A DNA stretch of 64,000 bases from UBA1672 sp964352665 (lineage in GTDB: Bacteria > Pseudomonadota > Alphaproteobacteria > Micavibrionales > Micavibrionaceae). The stretch lies in the NCBI GenBank assembly GCA_964352665.1, contig CAYGSJ010000002.1, forward strand, positions 203,989 through 267,988, written 5' to 3'. Position numbers and translations under genes: made by a program. The first letter of the stretch is position 1, and each line of letters starts with the position of its first letter. Under the pieces are notes generated by a model. The model did no database searches, had not been told where the DNA came from, and saw only the letters and a program-made list of their open reading frames with translations. This document shows positions 20,414-29,022 of this stretch, in pieces.

Positions 20414-21817
20414 TTAAACCCTAGTATTCAGTGCCTTGTGAACCTCTTCGACATCGTCGAAAGGCTCTATTCCCCCATTAAAAATCTGCCCCTGCTCGTG
20501 CCCTTTACCGGCGACGAGCAAAACATCGTCTTCATCCATCATTTCTACGGCGGCCAGTATTGCGGCGCGCCTATCGGCAATTTCCAAAGCCGTATCATTC
20601 ATGCCTGATAAAACCTGCCGGCGAATATCTTCCGGATTTTCAGAGCGCGGATTATCGTCTGTTACAATTGCAACATCGGCAATACGGCTCACAACCTTTC
20701 CCATCTGGGATCGCTTGCTGGAGTCCCTGTCTCCTCCACATCCGAAAACGCAGAGCAAACGGCCTTTTGTGTCAGGGCGCAAAGCGTCCAAGACATTTTC
20801 CAACGCATCCGGCGTGTGGGCATAATCCACATAAGCGCGCAACCCGCCACCCGTGACCAGTTGGAGCCGTCCGGGAACACTGTCTAAGCCGGAAAGAAAA
20901 CCCATCCAGAAATCAATGTCGCTATCATCTTCTGCAAAAATACAACCCAGAGCACATAAAACATTTGCCACCTGAAAATGTCCGACAAGAGGCAGCACAA
21001 ATCTATACATTCTTCCAAGAATTTCTGCTTTTATTTCCTGCGTTATGCCCTGTGTTGCGACAGAGATCAGCTTGATATCCTCCCCCTCGGCGCCATAGGA
21101 AATAACACGAATGCCCCGCTCGACGCATAGATTTTTTAGACGCTTATACTCCTCTGCACTATCGGCATTTAAAACAGCTACACCGTTCTGAGTGAGCAAT
21201 TCTGAAAACAGTCTGGTTTTAGAAGAAAAGTAACTTTCCATCTCTTTGTGATAATCAAGGTGGTCCTGAGAAAAATTTGTAAAGGCAGCCACTGAAATTT
21301 TAACACCATCCATGCGATATTGTTCCAGCCCATGGCTTGATGCCTCCATCGCGACATGTGTAATACCTTCCGCCTGCATTTGCCTTAGATTTGCATGAAT
21401 AATAACAGGGTCCGGTGTCGTCAGATTGCCTGATAAAGTTCCAATAAATCCTGATTTTTTACCTGCCGCTCTCCAGAGCTGATTAATAAAATGAACAACC
21501 GAGCTTTTGCCATTTGTTCCTGTTACCGCAACAATTAAAGGCGGTTGGTTTTGATAGTATTCCGAAACGACATGGCTAAATGTTTGGCGGGGATTATCGA
21601 CAAGAACAGCTTTAACAGCCCCATCAATCTTTACCGTTTTATCTGACAGGATAACGGTGGCGCCATTCTTGATTGCATCATCAATATAATCGCGACCATC
21701 AACCGTATCTCCTTGCAAAGCTGCAAAAAGATAGCCTTCAGCAACCTCCCGACTGTCTTGGGTCACGCCTTGTAATGTAGAAATATCTATATTTAATTCC
21801 GCGCTAATAGGAGACAA
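20414..21817 (-). CDS. murE: UDP-MurNAc-tripeptide synthetase MurE, meso-DAP type
   Basis: Adds meso-diaminopimelate to UDP-MurNAc-L-Ala-D-Glu. The 467 residues show ATP-binding VTGTNGKSSVVHFINQ near residue 98, MEASSHGLEQYR, FTNFSQDHLDYH, and YAHTPDALENVL. The substrate-selecting motif DDNPRSENP is the meso-DAP signature; lysine-adding enzymes differ here. The N-terminus is slightly shorter than in E. coli. Its start overlaps ftsI by 14 bases. The wall chemistry is therefore the standard Gram-negative DAP type. Confidence 0.97.
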   Translation of the reverse strand: MSPISAELNIDISTLQGVTQDSREVAEGYLFAALQGDTVDGRDYIDDAIKNGATVILSDKTVKIDGAVKAVLVDNPRQTFSHVVSEYYQNQPPLIVAVTGTNGKSSVVHFINQLWRAAGKKSGFIGTLSGNLTTPDPVIIHANLRQMQAEGITHVAMEASSHGLEQYRMDGVKISVAAFTNFSQDHLDYHKEMESYFSSKTRLFSELLTQNGVAVLNADSAEEYKRLKNLCVERGIRVISYGAEGEDIKLISVATQGITQEIKAEILGRMYRFVLPLVGHFQVANVLCALGCIFAEDDSDIDFWMGFLSGLDSVPGRLQLVTGGGLRAYVDYAHTPDALENVLDALRPDTKGRLLCVFGCGGDRDSSKRSQMGKVVSRIADVAIVTDDNPRSENPEDIRRQVLSGMNDTALEIADRRAAILAAVEMMDEDDVLLVAGKGHEQGQIFNGGIEPFDDVEEVHKALNTRV

Positions 21818-23540
21818 GTTTCTTACCTCCCGCTGTTTCTTTTTGCAGATAAGGCAAAAGACTGTTGCCTATATCCTGCTTTGGATCATATTTATCCGCA
21901 GGCAGACCCAGAATAGAAGCCATTGAAACCACGATACGTTTAACCGCAGGCGCCGCCACCCAGCCGGCCGTTGCATAACCGTAACTTTCCTTATTTCCCT
22001 TCGGTTCATCAACCATGACCATGATAACGTAATCCGGATCATCCATAGGAAATGCCGCGACAAAAGATGAAATAAGGCGGCTATGGTCATAGCGCCCGTT
22101 TATGCTTTTTTCTGCTGTCCCCGTTTTCCCTCCGACAGTATACCCCTTTGCATCGGCATTTTTCCCTGTCCCTTCTGTCACAACCAGCCTCATAAGTCTG
22201 CGCATTTTATCCGAGGTTTCCTCTGATAAAATTTGAACTTCGCTGGTCGTGCCCGAGGGTTCTTCCTGCTTGAGAAAAGTCGGGCTCACAGATAATCCGC
22301 CATTTATAACAGTGGCTACGGCCGCACTCATTTGCATTGGTGTTGTTGCCAAGCCATGGCCATAAGCCGCCGTATAAGTGTTCACTTTACGCCATGGATC
22401 GGGAACAATCGGAAAGCCAGCCTCTTTGATGCCAAATTGCATCTGACCAAGAAGTCCCAGATCGGCATAGAAATCTTTGAGCTTCTCTCCACCGACCATT
22501 TCCCCCATAAGGGCAGAGCCTATATTCGAGGAATGCATAAACACCTCTGGAACAGTAAGAATGCGTTTTTGGGCATGATAGTCGTTAATTGTAAAACGGC
22601 CGATTTTAATAGGTTTTCGTGCATCAAAGGTATGACCCATGCTGACTTTGTGCAATTCAAGCAAAGCCGCCGTTGAAAAGATTTTAAACATTGACCCAAG
22701 CTCGTAAACGCCCAGGGTCAAACGATTGAACTTTTCATTGTCGTTCGCTTTGCTGGCAAGATTTAAATCGTAATCCGGCAAAGATACTCCGGCCAGAACC
22801 GCGCCGGTCTTTACATCCAGAATAACTCCCACGCCAGCCTTTGCGTTAAAATCGGATATCGCCGTCGAGACCTCTCGCCTCACAATATGCTGTAGCCTGA
22901 GATCAAGAGATAAATGCAGATGCTTGCCCTCGCGCAGAGTCGTGTCATACCCTCTTTCCAGACCGGATAACCCAATACCGTCACGATCGGTGTATCCCAC
23001 CATATGGGAGAAAAGAGATTTTTGCGGGTAAACCCGCTTGTGCTCGTATTTGAAACCAAGGCTGGGCTCACCGAGCGCCAGAACTTGCTCTTGTTGTTTT
23101 GGTGTTACATGACGCTTTATCCAGCCAAAACGATTATCTGCACCAAGTACTTTTGCAAGATCATCGTGTTTCAATTCCGGAAAAACATGCGTTAGTCTCG
23201 AGGCCAAATCATCTACATCCAACACCAGCGCAGGATCTACAAATACTGACGGCGTCTTAAGGGTTGTCGCCAACAAAAAGCCATGCCTGTCATATATATC
23301 GCCGCGCCGAACAGTTGAGGTATATGCACCAAGCGACTTATCGAACACATGATCTTCGGATTTGTAGAAGATATTTTCACCCTGAACAATTGACAGATCA
23401 ATCAGCCGGATCATGACAAGCATATAGCCCAGCACAAAACATACACTGAGTATCGACAGACGACCCTGTGCCATGGAAATTGTAGAGCGGCGATCTCCGT
23501 CAATCAACGTAGCCTGAAAGCGTGCGCGTTTCCAGATCAT
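21804..23540 (-). CDS. ftsI: Septal transpeptidase FtsI (PBP3)
   Basis: Class B penicillin-binding protein that cross-links septal peptidoglycan. The 578 residues have an N-terminal cytoplasmic segment and a single membrane span at about residues 28-50. A non-catalytic pedestal follows with RGDIYDRHGFLLA near 79, then the transpeptidase domain. The active-site motifs are present in order: SxxK in YELGSMFKIF, SxN in SSNIGS, and KTG in VGGKTGTAEKS. It overlaps ftsL by four bases and murE by 14, so it is tightly coupled within the cluster. Confidence 0.97.
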   Translation of the reverse strand: MIWKRARFQATLIDGDRRSTISMAQGRLSILSVCFVLGYMLVMIRLIDLSIVQGENIFYKSEDHVFDKSLGAYTSTVRRGDIYDRHGFLLATTLKTPSVFVDPALVLDVDDLASRLTHVFPELKHDDLAKVLGADNRFGWIKRHVTPKQQEQVLALGEPSLGFKYEHKRVYPQKSLFSHMVGYTDRDGIGLSGLERGYDTTLREGKHLHLSLDLRLQHIVRREVSTAISDFNAKAGVGVILDVKTGAVLAGVSLPDYDLNLASKANDNEKFNRLTLGVYELGSMFKIFSTAALLELHKVSMGHTFDARKPIKIGRFTINDYHAQKRILTVPEVFMHSSNIGSALMGEMVGGEKLKDFYADLGLLGQMQFGIKEAGFPIVPDPWRKVNTYTAAYGHGLATTPMQMSAAVATVINGGLSVSPTFLKQEEPSGTTSEVQILSEETSDKMRRLMRLVVTEGTGKNADAKGYTVGGKTGTAEKSINGRYDHSRLISSFVAAFPMDDPDYVIMVMVDEPKGNKESYGYATAGWVAAPAVKRIVVSMASILGLPADKYDPKQDIGNSLLPYLQKETAGGKKLVSY

Positions 23541-23992
23541 CGCACCCCGCCTTCTGTTATATAGTTATTTGGCAGATCGTTTTGATTAACTTTTGTCGAG
23601 AATGATGCCGGAATAGGCTTTGAAGGGGGGGGTACTATGGAGGGGTTATAGGAAATATCACGGGGCTTTGACGCAGAGGATGGATTAACAAAAACCTGTG
23701 AAGCAGGGGCTTGACTGAATAAGGCATCCATATCGGAAACAAGATTTTCTGGTTGCGGAGCCACAAATCCAGAGTTTCCAGACACCATTTCCTCCAAGCG
23801 AAGAGGATCATTTAAATACGCCCATTCGGCTTTTAGAACTCTAATATTTTCTTTTTCGGATTCAATGAGGTTATCATAACTTTTAACCTGTCTTTGCACG
23901 CTTTGAACACGGTGACTAACATCCATCAGGAGCGCGCCACTGAAAAGAACCAATAGACCAACCACACTATATCTCAAGACAAGCCAGCGCAT
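23537..23992 (-). CDS. ftsL: Cell division protein FtsL
   Basis: Small bitopic divisome protein that works with FtsB and FtsQ. The 151 residues comprise one membrane span at about 5-24, then a coiled-coil-like periplasmic stretch (about 27-62, with heptad-like spacing and the typical ILKAEWAYLNDPLRLEEM pattern). A Pro/Ser-rich tail follows that is longer than in enterobacteria. It overlaps rsmH and ftsI at both ends. The call rests on length, topology, the LNDPxRLE motif and position. Confidence 0.9.
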   Translation of the reverse strand: MRWLVLRYSVVGLLVLFSGALLMDVSHRVQSVQRQVKSYDNLIESEKENIRVLKAEWAYLNDPLRLEEMVSGNSGFVAPQPENLVSDMDALFSQAPASQVFVNPSSASKPRDISYNPSIVPPPSKPIPASFSTKVNQNDLPNNYITEGGVR

Positions 23993-24966
23993 TACACGCC
24001 CCCTTTCCGAGATTTTACACGAATAGCAGCGCGTAATTTTGCCGATCTCGATCTTGCGTTTTCAGAAATCTCAATCTCCGAAGGCTTGATTGCTTTATTT
24101 GAAATCAAAGAAAATTCCATTTTGGATTCAGATACTGCCGGATCAGGTAAATGCCGCGAGACCCGCGCCATATTATTGGACTTTTCTCTTAAAAATGATT
24201 TTACGATTGAATCTTCGAGCGAATGAAAGGACACAACGACAAGACGCCCGCCATCAGAAAGAATATATTCCGAAGCCTCGAGCGCACGTTGCAACTCGCC
24301 AAGCTCGTCATTGACAGCAATGCGCAGCGCCTGAAATGTTCTTGTCGCCGGATCGATTTTATCCTTTGGCGATTTACGAACAACAGAACGCACACAATCG
24401 GCAAGATCAAACGTTGTTTCAAATGGAGTTTCGCTGCGCTGTTCCACGATCCTTCTTGCGATATGGCGCGACTTTCGCTCTTCTCCATATTTGTAAATGA
24501 GGTTTGCCAGATCGGTTTCATCATACTCATTTACAATATCAGCAGCGTGCGGCCCATCACTTGAATTATCCATGCGCATATCCAGCGGGCCGTCAGTTCG
24601 AAATGAAAACCCTCTGTCTTCCTGATCCAGCTGCATCGAAGACACACCGATATCAAGAACAAAGCCATCGACATTATTCACCCCTTCTGAGCGGAGCAAA
24701 ACATCAACATCACCGAAACAGCCCTTTAGAAAAACAAATCTATCGCCGTATTTTTCCTTGAATTCCGATACTATTGGCGCGACAGAGTCATCCCTATCAA
24801 TTGCATAAACAATACAATCTGCAGATTCCAATATGGCTCTAGTATATCCGCCAGCGCCAAAGGTTCCATCAACGTAAACCTCTCCGTCTTTCGGAGAAAG
24901 CGCCGCCAAAACTTCAGGCAACATTACGGGATAGTGCCCATCAACATCGTGATGAAGCGACGTCAT
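23992..24966 (-). CDS. rsmH: 16S rRNA m4C1402 methyltransferase RsmH (MraW)
   Basis: SAM-dependent methylase acting on C1402 of 16S rRNA in the decoding centre. The 324 residues show HYPVMLPEVLAAL at the N-terminus, the SAM motif VDGTFGAGGYTRAIL near residue 33, YAIDRDD, LDIGVSSMQLDQEDRGFSF near 105, and SFHSLEDSIVKSFL near 250. The start ATG overlaps the mraZ stop (ATGA). It is the second gene of the dcw operon. Confidence 0.97.
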   Translation of the reverse strand: MTSLHHDVDGHYPVMLPEVLAALSPKDGEVYVDGTFGAGGYTRAILESADCIVYAIDRDDSVAPIVSEFKEKYGDRFVFLKGCFGDVDVLLRSEGVNNVDGFVLDIGVSSMQLDQEDRGFSFRTDGPLDMRMDNSSDGPHAADIVNEYDETDLANLIYKYGEERKSRHIARRIVEQRSETPFETTFDLADCVRSVVRKSPKDKIDPATRTFQALRIAVNDELGELQRALEASEYILSDGGRLVVVSFHSLEDSIVKSFLREKSNNMARVSRHLPDPAVSESKMEFSLISNKAIKPSEIEISENARSRSAKLRAAIRVKSRKGGV

Positions 24967-25427
24967 ACCGCACCCCCGCCATCAATTTTCGGGATGGTTA
25001 GCTTGCGATCCTGGACGGAGCTTCTGGCTTGTGTTTTTCGTCGCTCGAACATCTCGGGATTCCACAACTGGAATTTCCTTCCCAAACCTACAAAAGTTAC
25101 TTTACTTGAAATACGAGCGGCGTCACATAAGTCCTTTGGAAGGGTTACACGCCCTTCACTATCGAAAAAAAGCTGTACGCTTTCGCCAAAAATCGATGTA
25201 GCAAGATCATCCTGATCATCCGAGAACAGATCGTAATGGTCCATCCGGTCACCGATTTCATCCATTTTAGCCCAATCGAAGCCCTCAAGGCAGGAATGTT
25301 GATTGGATACAAACAAAACAATGCCATGATGAAGCTGCTCGGCCAGTGCCGAACGGAAAGGCGCGGGCACAGAAACCCGGCCTTTTTTGTCTACTTTATT
25401 CGTAAATGTCGACAAAAACAGAGCCAT
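24963..25427 (-). CDS. mraZ: Transcriptional regulator MraZ
   Basis: DNA-binding repressor of its own dcw operon, with a ring of SpoVT/AbrB-like folds. The start is placed at 25427, where the protein begins MALFLSTFTNKVDKKGRVSV, the family's usual N-terminus, and AAAGG lies seven bases upstream. The longer frame from 25472 adds 15 residues without family similarity. Two copies of the fold are visible: the first around KVDKKGRVSVPAPFR and the second around FDSEGRVTLPKDLC. 154 residues is normal. A TGGG repeat array upstream fits its own binding site. Confidence 0.96.
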   Translation of the reverse strand: MALFLSTFTNKVDKKGRVSVPAPFRSALAEQLHHGIVLFVSNQHSCLEGFDWAKMDEIGDRMDHYDLFSDDQDDLATSIFGESVQLFFDSEGRVTLPKDLCDAARISSKVTFVGLGRKFQLWNPEMFERRKTQARSSVQDRKLTIPKIDGGGAV

Positions 25428-25481
25428 ATACAAACCTTTAACGCTGTGTATGCGAACAAAAATCAGAGCCATGACATTTCA

Positions 25482-25516
25482 TGGTTATTTATGGGATATC
25501 ATGGGAACATTTGGAT
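25482..25516. promoter_or_regulatory. Putative MraZ operator: four TGG repeats at 10-bp spacing
   Basis: On the plus strand the words TGGTT, TGGGA, TGGGA and TGGAT start at 25482, 25492, 25502 and 25512, each separated by five bases; a degenerate TGACA at 25472 keeps the same register. The published MraZ site is a set of TGGGN repeats with five-base spacers upstream of mraZ. The array lies 55-90 bp upstream of the mraZ start and overlaps the candidate promoter, as expected for autorepression. Confidence 0.78.
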
Positions 25517-25522
25517 CGTCAA
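25495..25522 (-). promoter_or_regulatory. Candidate mraZ (dcw) promoter
   Basis: On the minus strand TTGACG (25517-25522) is followed after 16 nt by GATATC (25495-25500). The -35 is good and the -10 weak. The element coincides with the TGGG array, so bound MraZ would cover it. The transcript leader would be about 60 nt. Confidence 0.5.
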
Positions 25523-25814
25523 CAGGAACAGCGCGCAAAACAAGAGTAAGTAACATTTTTTTTCGTATTGAGATCAGAATAAAAGAGAAGTCACATATAT
25601 ATTTTCCCTAATATCAAAATTATTGACATAAGTAATGAATTAAAAATGCACTTTGGCGCAAAAAAATTTATATGAAAAATACGTTATTTTCCGCGGCTTA
25701 CAGGACTAAGCCACTGCAAATAAATAAAAAAAGTTTGCATTTTACGAAATACCTATGCTAAAGATAGGACACTTAAAAAACGTAGTTATTATTTATCTGT
25801 GTGGGGAGTAAACT

Positions 25815-25904
25815 ATGCTTATTAACTTACTAATGCTTGTTCTAGCTGTGAACGGCGGCATGTATGTGGGAACAATTTTGTATACCTACATCACAAGCCT
25901 TTAA
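25815..25904 (+). CDS. 29-residue hydrophobic peptide
   Basis: ATG at 25815 is preceded at a good distance by GGGGAG (25803-25808) and opens a 29-codon frame. The peptide starts MLINLLMLVLAVNGG, is almost entirely hydrophobic and could form one membrane span. No family is recognised. It lies alone between the divergent mraZ and the convergent rnpB, and its stop is followed directly by a nested stem structure and then a terminator (both listed separately). The Shine-Dalgarno, the hydrophobic composition and the terminator support a real small gene. A transcript of this size could also act as an RNA. Confidence 0.6.
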   Translation: MLINLLMLVLAVNGGMYVGTILYTYITSL

Positions 25905-25964
25905 GCCTTAAACGGCACTGACAAAAGCTTTCAGGGGGCGAAAGCAAGACATCAGTGAACAGGC
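25905..25964 (+). ncRNA. Nested stem structure downstream of the small peptide gene
   Basis: Three sets of complementary words nest symmetrically: GCCT (25905) with AGGC (25961), CACTGA (25916) with TCAGTG (25952), and GCTTTC (25927) with GAAAGC (25940), the last closing on a loop AGGGGGC. All have the same polarity as the terminator that follows 13 nt later. This looks like the 3' part of a structured RNA of unknown class. No known riboswitch or sRNA family is recognised. Confidence 0.5.
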
Positions 25965-25976
25965 TAAATGAAAAGA

Positions 25977-26003
25977 ACCGCCAGAACCATCTGGCGGTTT
26001 TTT
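25977..26003 (+). terminator. Terminator of the small-peptide transcript
   Basis: A ten-base-pair stem, AACCGCCAGA with TCTGGCGGTT around a short loop, is followed by a T-run. It ends the plus-strand transcript that carries the 29-residue peptide and the nested stems. Confidence 0.9.
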
Positions 26004-26021
26004 AATGCATAAACTGCAAAG

Positions 26022-26068
26022 AAAATAAAAAATGCACAAAAATACATAAAAAATGTACTTCTGTGCAT
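26022..26068 (-). terminator. Terminator of rnpB
   Basis: Read on the minus strand, an outer stem ATGCACA/TGTGCAT and an inner stem TACAT/ATGTA form a long hairpin followed by a T-rich run. It begins about 9 nt past the expected mature 3' end of RNase P RNA and lies back to back with the terminator of the convergent transcript. Confidence 0.8.
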
Positions 26069-26076
26069 TAAATAGG

Positions 26077-26451
26077 CCAAAAAACCTATAAGCCGGGTTC
26101 TGTCCTGATAAATCAGGGATGACCATTCATCTAGGATGTCTGTTACCAAACACCTCAAGCAACCTACCCGAACCACAATGCGGAAATCATTTTCCAGAGC
26201 GTAAGCTCAAGACGTGGTTCCTATTTGGTTTTACTTCCAGTGGGGTTTACCTAGCCAGTTTCATTACTGAACCTGCGGTGCGCTCTTACCGCACCTTTTC
26301 ACCTTTTCCCTCATAAATGAAGGTAGTTTATTTCTGTGGCACCTGCCGTAAGGGACAAGCCCTCCCCGGGTGTTACCCGGCACCGTTTTTCCGTAAAGCC
26401 CGGACTTTCCTCTCTATGCAAAAGCATACAGCGGCCATCCAGTTTTTTAGC
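26077..26451 (-). ncRNA. rnpB: RNase P RNA, bacterial type A
   Basis: Catalytic RNA that removes tRNA 5' leaders. The conserved 5' core GAGGAAAGTCCGGGC lies at 26398-26412 on the minus strand, and the universal 3' core ACAGAACCCGGCTTATAG ends near 26086. The ends were set by helix P1: CTAAAAAAC near the 5' end pairs with GTTTTTTGG at the 3' end. The length of about 375 nt fits type A. A promoter overlaps the end of ampD and a terminator follows. Confidence 0.95.
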
Positions 26452-26459
26452 GTTACGAG

Positions 26460-26488
26460 AATGTATTGAGAATAACCCAAAAAATCAA
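26460..26488 (-). promoter_or_regulatory. Candidate rnpB promoter
   Basis: TTGATT (26483-26488) and TACATT (26460-26465) are separated by 17 nt on the minus strand, placing the start a few bases before helix P1 of RNase P RNA. The -35 element overlaps the ampD stop codon. Confidence 0.6.
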
Positions 26489-27216
26489 CTATTTTCAGAT
26501 TCAGATGACTCACTTGAAAGGCGTAATAAGGATAAAAGCCTTGCAACCGTTTCATTGCAGATGACCCCTTCCGCACTCTCTTTAAAGCGTTGCGGAAAAT
26601 AATGACGATGAAACGCTGTGACAACATCCACATAGGCTGCCATTGGATTATAACCATAGGCCACAAAAAGTTTCTCGGTTTCATAATCATTGCGTGAAAG
26701 CAATTCAGCTTTTTCCCGCTCTTCCTCAGTAGGACGCGGCCATAACCCTATCCCGTTTTCTGCAAGCCACTTCCAGTTAAATAGCTCGCCCGGGTCAAGC
26801 TTTCGTTCAGGAGCCACATCAGAATGTCCCAAAACATATCTGATATCATGACGTGAAGAAATATCACGGCATAATTTCAGCACCGAACGCATTTGTGCCT
26901 CGGGAAATTCCCTGTAACCGAATTCATGGCCGGGGTTAACAATTTCAACGCCTATGGAGACCGAATTTATATCGGTTTCATGATCCCAATAGGCCACACC
27001 CGCATGCCATGCCCGTTTATCCTCTGATACAATATCAAAAACACTTCCATCTTCATCAATCAAATAATGGGCGCTGACCTTGCTATCAGGGTCTGAAAGC
27101 CTGTCTTTGGCGGCTTCCATTGTTTGCATACCGGTATAATGCAAGAGCAGTATATACGGTGTCATACCCTCTGGACGATCCTCAAAATTAAGAGCCTTTG
27201 ATTTTCCTAGAAACAT
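26485..27216 (-). CDS. N-acetylmuramoyl-L-alanine amidase, AmpD/AmiD family
   Basis: Zinc amidase that cleaves the lactyl-amide bond between MurNAc and the stem peptide. The 243 residues contain an amidase-2 domain at about 20-165. LLLHYTGM supplies the first zinc histidine, AWHAGVAYW and VSIGVEIVNPGHE are conserved, and GHSDVAPERKLDPG supplies the remaining ligands. About residues 185-235 resemble a peptidoglycan-binding helical domain (VVTAFHRHYFPQRF...TVARLLSLL). There is no signal peptide, so a cytoplasmic recycling role like AmpD is more likely than the AmiD role, although the two-domain form resembles AmiD. Confidence 0.9.
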   Translation of the reverse strand: MFLGKSKALNFEDRPEGMTPYILLLHYTGMQTMEAAKDRLSDPDSKVSAHYLIDEDGSVFDIVSEDKRAWHAGVAYWDHETDINSVSIGVEIVNPGHEFGYREFPEAQMRSVLKLCRDISSRHDIRYVLGHSDVAPERKLDPGELFNWKWLAENGIGLWPRPTEEEREKAELLSRNDYETEKLFVAYGYNPMAAYVDVVTAFHRHYFPQRFKESAEGVICNETVARLLSLLRLSSESSESENS

Positions 27217-27285
27217 TTTCTCTATTCCTTGCGAATAGGTTAGTAGTATTAATTATAACTTGATAACAAAAAAAAGAGTAGTCAA

Positions 27286-27945
27286 ATGCGCAACGCAAGA
27301 ATAGCTATCGTTTTAGCGCCTATAATTATATTACTTTTTGTACTCATAAATTCATCCTCATTCGCAGTTGAGGGTGTTTTGGAAACACAAGGAAGTGACC
27401 TTATGACTGAAAAACCTGAGAATTACCCGGTTGCAACGGTAGCCGGTGGTTGTTTTTGGTGTGTTGAAAGTGAATTCCGGGCTTTAGACGGCGTTCTTTT
27501 CACGCAAGTAGGATATACAGGAGGAGAGCTCCCCAATCCAACCTATCAAGATATTACAACCGGCAAAACCGGACATGCCGAAGCGGTGCAAATCTCATAC
27601 GACCCTGAAAAAATCAGTTATGAAGACTTAATAAGGTTTTTTCTTACCAAAGCGCATGACCCGACACAAATAAACCGCCAAGGTGTCGATGTAGGCACGC
27701 AATACCGTTCCCATATATTCTATCATAATGAAGAGCAGAAAAAAGCGGCCGAGAGCGTCATAAATCAGCTAAATTCAGAAGGATATTTTGGTGCCCCTAT
27801 TGCAACAAAGCTAGGCCCTGCGGAGAAATTCTGGAATGGCGAGACATATCACCAGCAATACTATGAGAAGTATGAAAAGGAAAAGGGGGAAATTCACCCT
27901 CGTGTTTATTTTAAACGGCAGGCAAAAAAGCTGAAGGGCATGTAA
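27286..27945 (+). CDS. msrA: Peptide methionine sulfoxide reductase MsrA, exported
   Basis: Reduces methionine-S-sulfoxide in proteins. The catalytic motif GGCFWCVE lies at about residues 53-60, followed by VGYTGG, GHAEAVQISYDP and DVGTQYRS, all diagnostic. The N-terminal 27 residues are hydrophobic and end with SSSFAVEG, indicating a signal peptide or anchor and hence a periplasmic enzyme. An internal methionine (MTEKPENYP) could give a cytoplasmic form. The 219 residues contain MsrA only; MsrB is not fused. Confidence 0.95.
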   Translation: MRNARIAIVLAPIIILLFVLINSSSFAVEGVLETQGSDLMTEKPENYPVATVAGGCFWCVESEFRALDGVLFTQVGYTGGELPNPTYQDITTGKTGHAEAVQISYDPEKISYEDLIRFFLTKAHDPTQINRQGVDVGTQYRSHIFYHNEEQKKAAESVINQLNSEGYFGAPIATKLGPAEKFWNGETYHQQYYEKYEKEKGEIHPRVYFKRQAKKLKGM

Positions 27946-27960
27946 TTGTAGACATGGTTT

Positions 27961-28962
27961 ATGTGTTTGGAATATCCTGCCGTCATGATTACAATCGGAC
28001 AAATTAAAATTAAGGACCCAGTGTTTCTGGCTCCCATGTCAGGGATCACGGATTTACCGTACAGGCGTCTGGTAAAGAAGTATGGTGCCGGCCTGGTGTT
28101 TTCCGAGATGATCGCCAGCCGTGAAATGATCGAACAAAAAAGCCGGTCCCTCAAAATGAACGAAGAGTATTTCGACGACTTCCCCATCGCCGTTCAATTG
28201 GCCGGATGTGATCCTGAAATCATGGCCGAGGCCGCGCGCATGAATGTCGACAGGGGGGCTGCTATTATTGATATAAATTTCGGCTGCCCTGTTAAAAAGG
28301 TCGTCAATAAGATGGCCGGATCGGCCTTGATGCAAGACGAGCAATTAGCAACAGAAATAATGGAAGCAACGGTGAAAGCGGTTAATGTTCCCGTCACCGT
28401 CAAAATGAGATTGGGCTGGAATAGTGATAATAAGAACGCACCAACCCTTGCCAGAAGAGCACAGGATGTGGGCATCCAGATGGTGAGCGTCCATGGCAGG
28501 ACAAGAGAGCAAAAATATACAGGAACGGCTGATTGGAAAATGATCAGCGAGGTAAAAAGGGCGATTGATATCCCGCTTATTGCCAATGGCGATATCATGA
28601 GCACAGAAGATGCAGAGAAAGCAATGCGTGAATCCGGCGCCGACGGTGTTATGGTCGGTCGTGGATGTCAGGGAAAGCCGTGGCTTTTAAAACAGATTAT
28701 AGATTTTTTAAGAACAGGTATGATAAGCCCCGATCCCTCTCTGGAAGAAAAACTAAAAATAATTTTGGGGCATTACGATTCAATTATTTCCTACTATGGT
28801 GAAAAAAAAGGCGTTCCCTTTGCACGCAAACATTTGTCGTGGTATTGCTCTCACCTCGATAATTCGGCAGAGTTCAGATCGGAGCTAAATGCTCTGAAAA
28901 ATCCTGATGAGGTGAAGGATAGGTTGCAAAAGTTTTTCGAGCCACATATACAGGCAGCATAA
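27961..28962 (+). CDS. dusB: tRNA-dihydrouridine synthase, DusB/NifR3 family
   Basis: FMN enzyme that reduces uridine to dihydrouridine in tRNA. Of 333 residues the TIM barrel covers about 10-245: LAPMSGITDLPYRR (FMN site), INFGCPVKKV with the catalytic cysteine, MRLGW, VHGRTREQKYTG and GADGVMVGRGCQGKPWLL. A helical C-terminal domain follows. The family start is probably the internal ATG at 27985 (MITIGQIKI), but no clear Shine-Dalgarno decides. In many alphaproteobacteria this gene precedes ntrBC; here it precedes cytochrome c maturation genes. Confidence 0.93.
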   Translation: MCLEYPAVMITIGQIKIKDPVFLAPMSGITDLPYRRLVKKYGAGLVFSEMIASREMIEQKSRSLKMNEEYFDDFPIAVQLAGCDPEIMAEAARMNVDRGAAIIDINFGCPVKKVVNKMAGSALMQDEQLATEIMEATVKAVNVPVTVKMRLGWNSDNKNAPTLARRAQDVGIQMVSVHGRTREQKYTGTADWKMISEVKRAIDIPLIANGDIMSTEDAEKAMRESGADGVMVGRGCQGKPWLLKQIIDFLRTGMISPDPSLEEKLKIILGHYDSIISYYGEKKGVPFARKHLSWYCSHLDNSAEFRSELNALKNPDEVKDRLQKFFEPHIQAA

Positions 28963-29022
28963 AGCGAGCTTTTTTTCCTTAGGACTGGCACTTTTGCAAG
29001 TAAGAGATAGAATGCAGACACT

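Noticed and set aside
25622..25650. Perfect TTGACA considered as promoter of the 29-residue peptide gene
   Set aside because: The sequence at the proper distance (ATGCAC) is a poor -10 element, and it would leave a leader of about 160 nt. Not supported enough to annotate.
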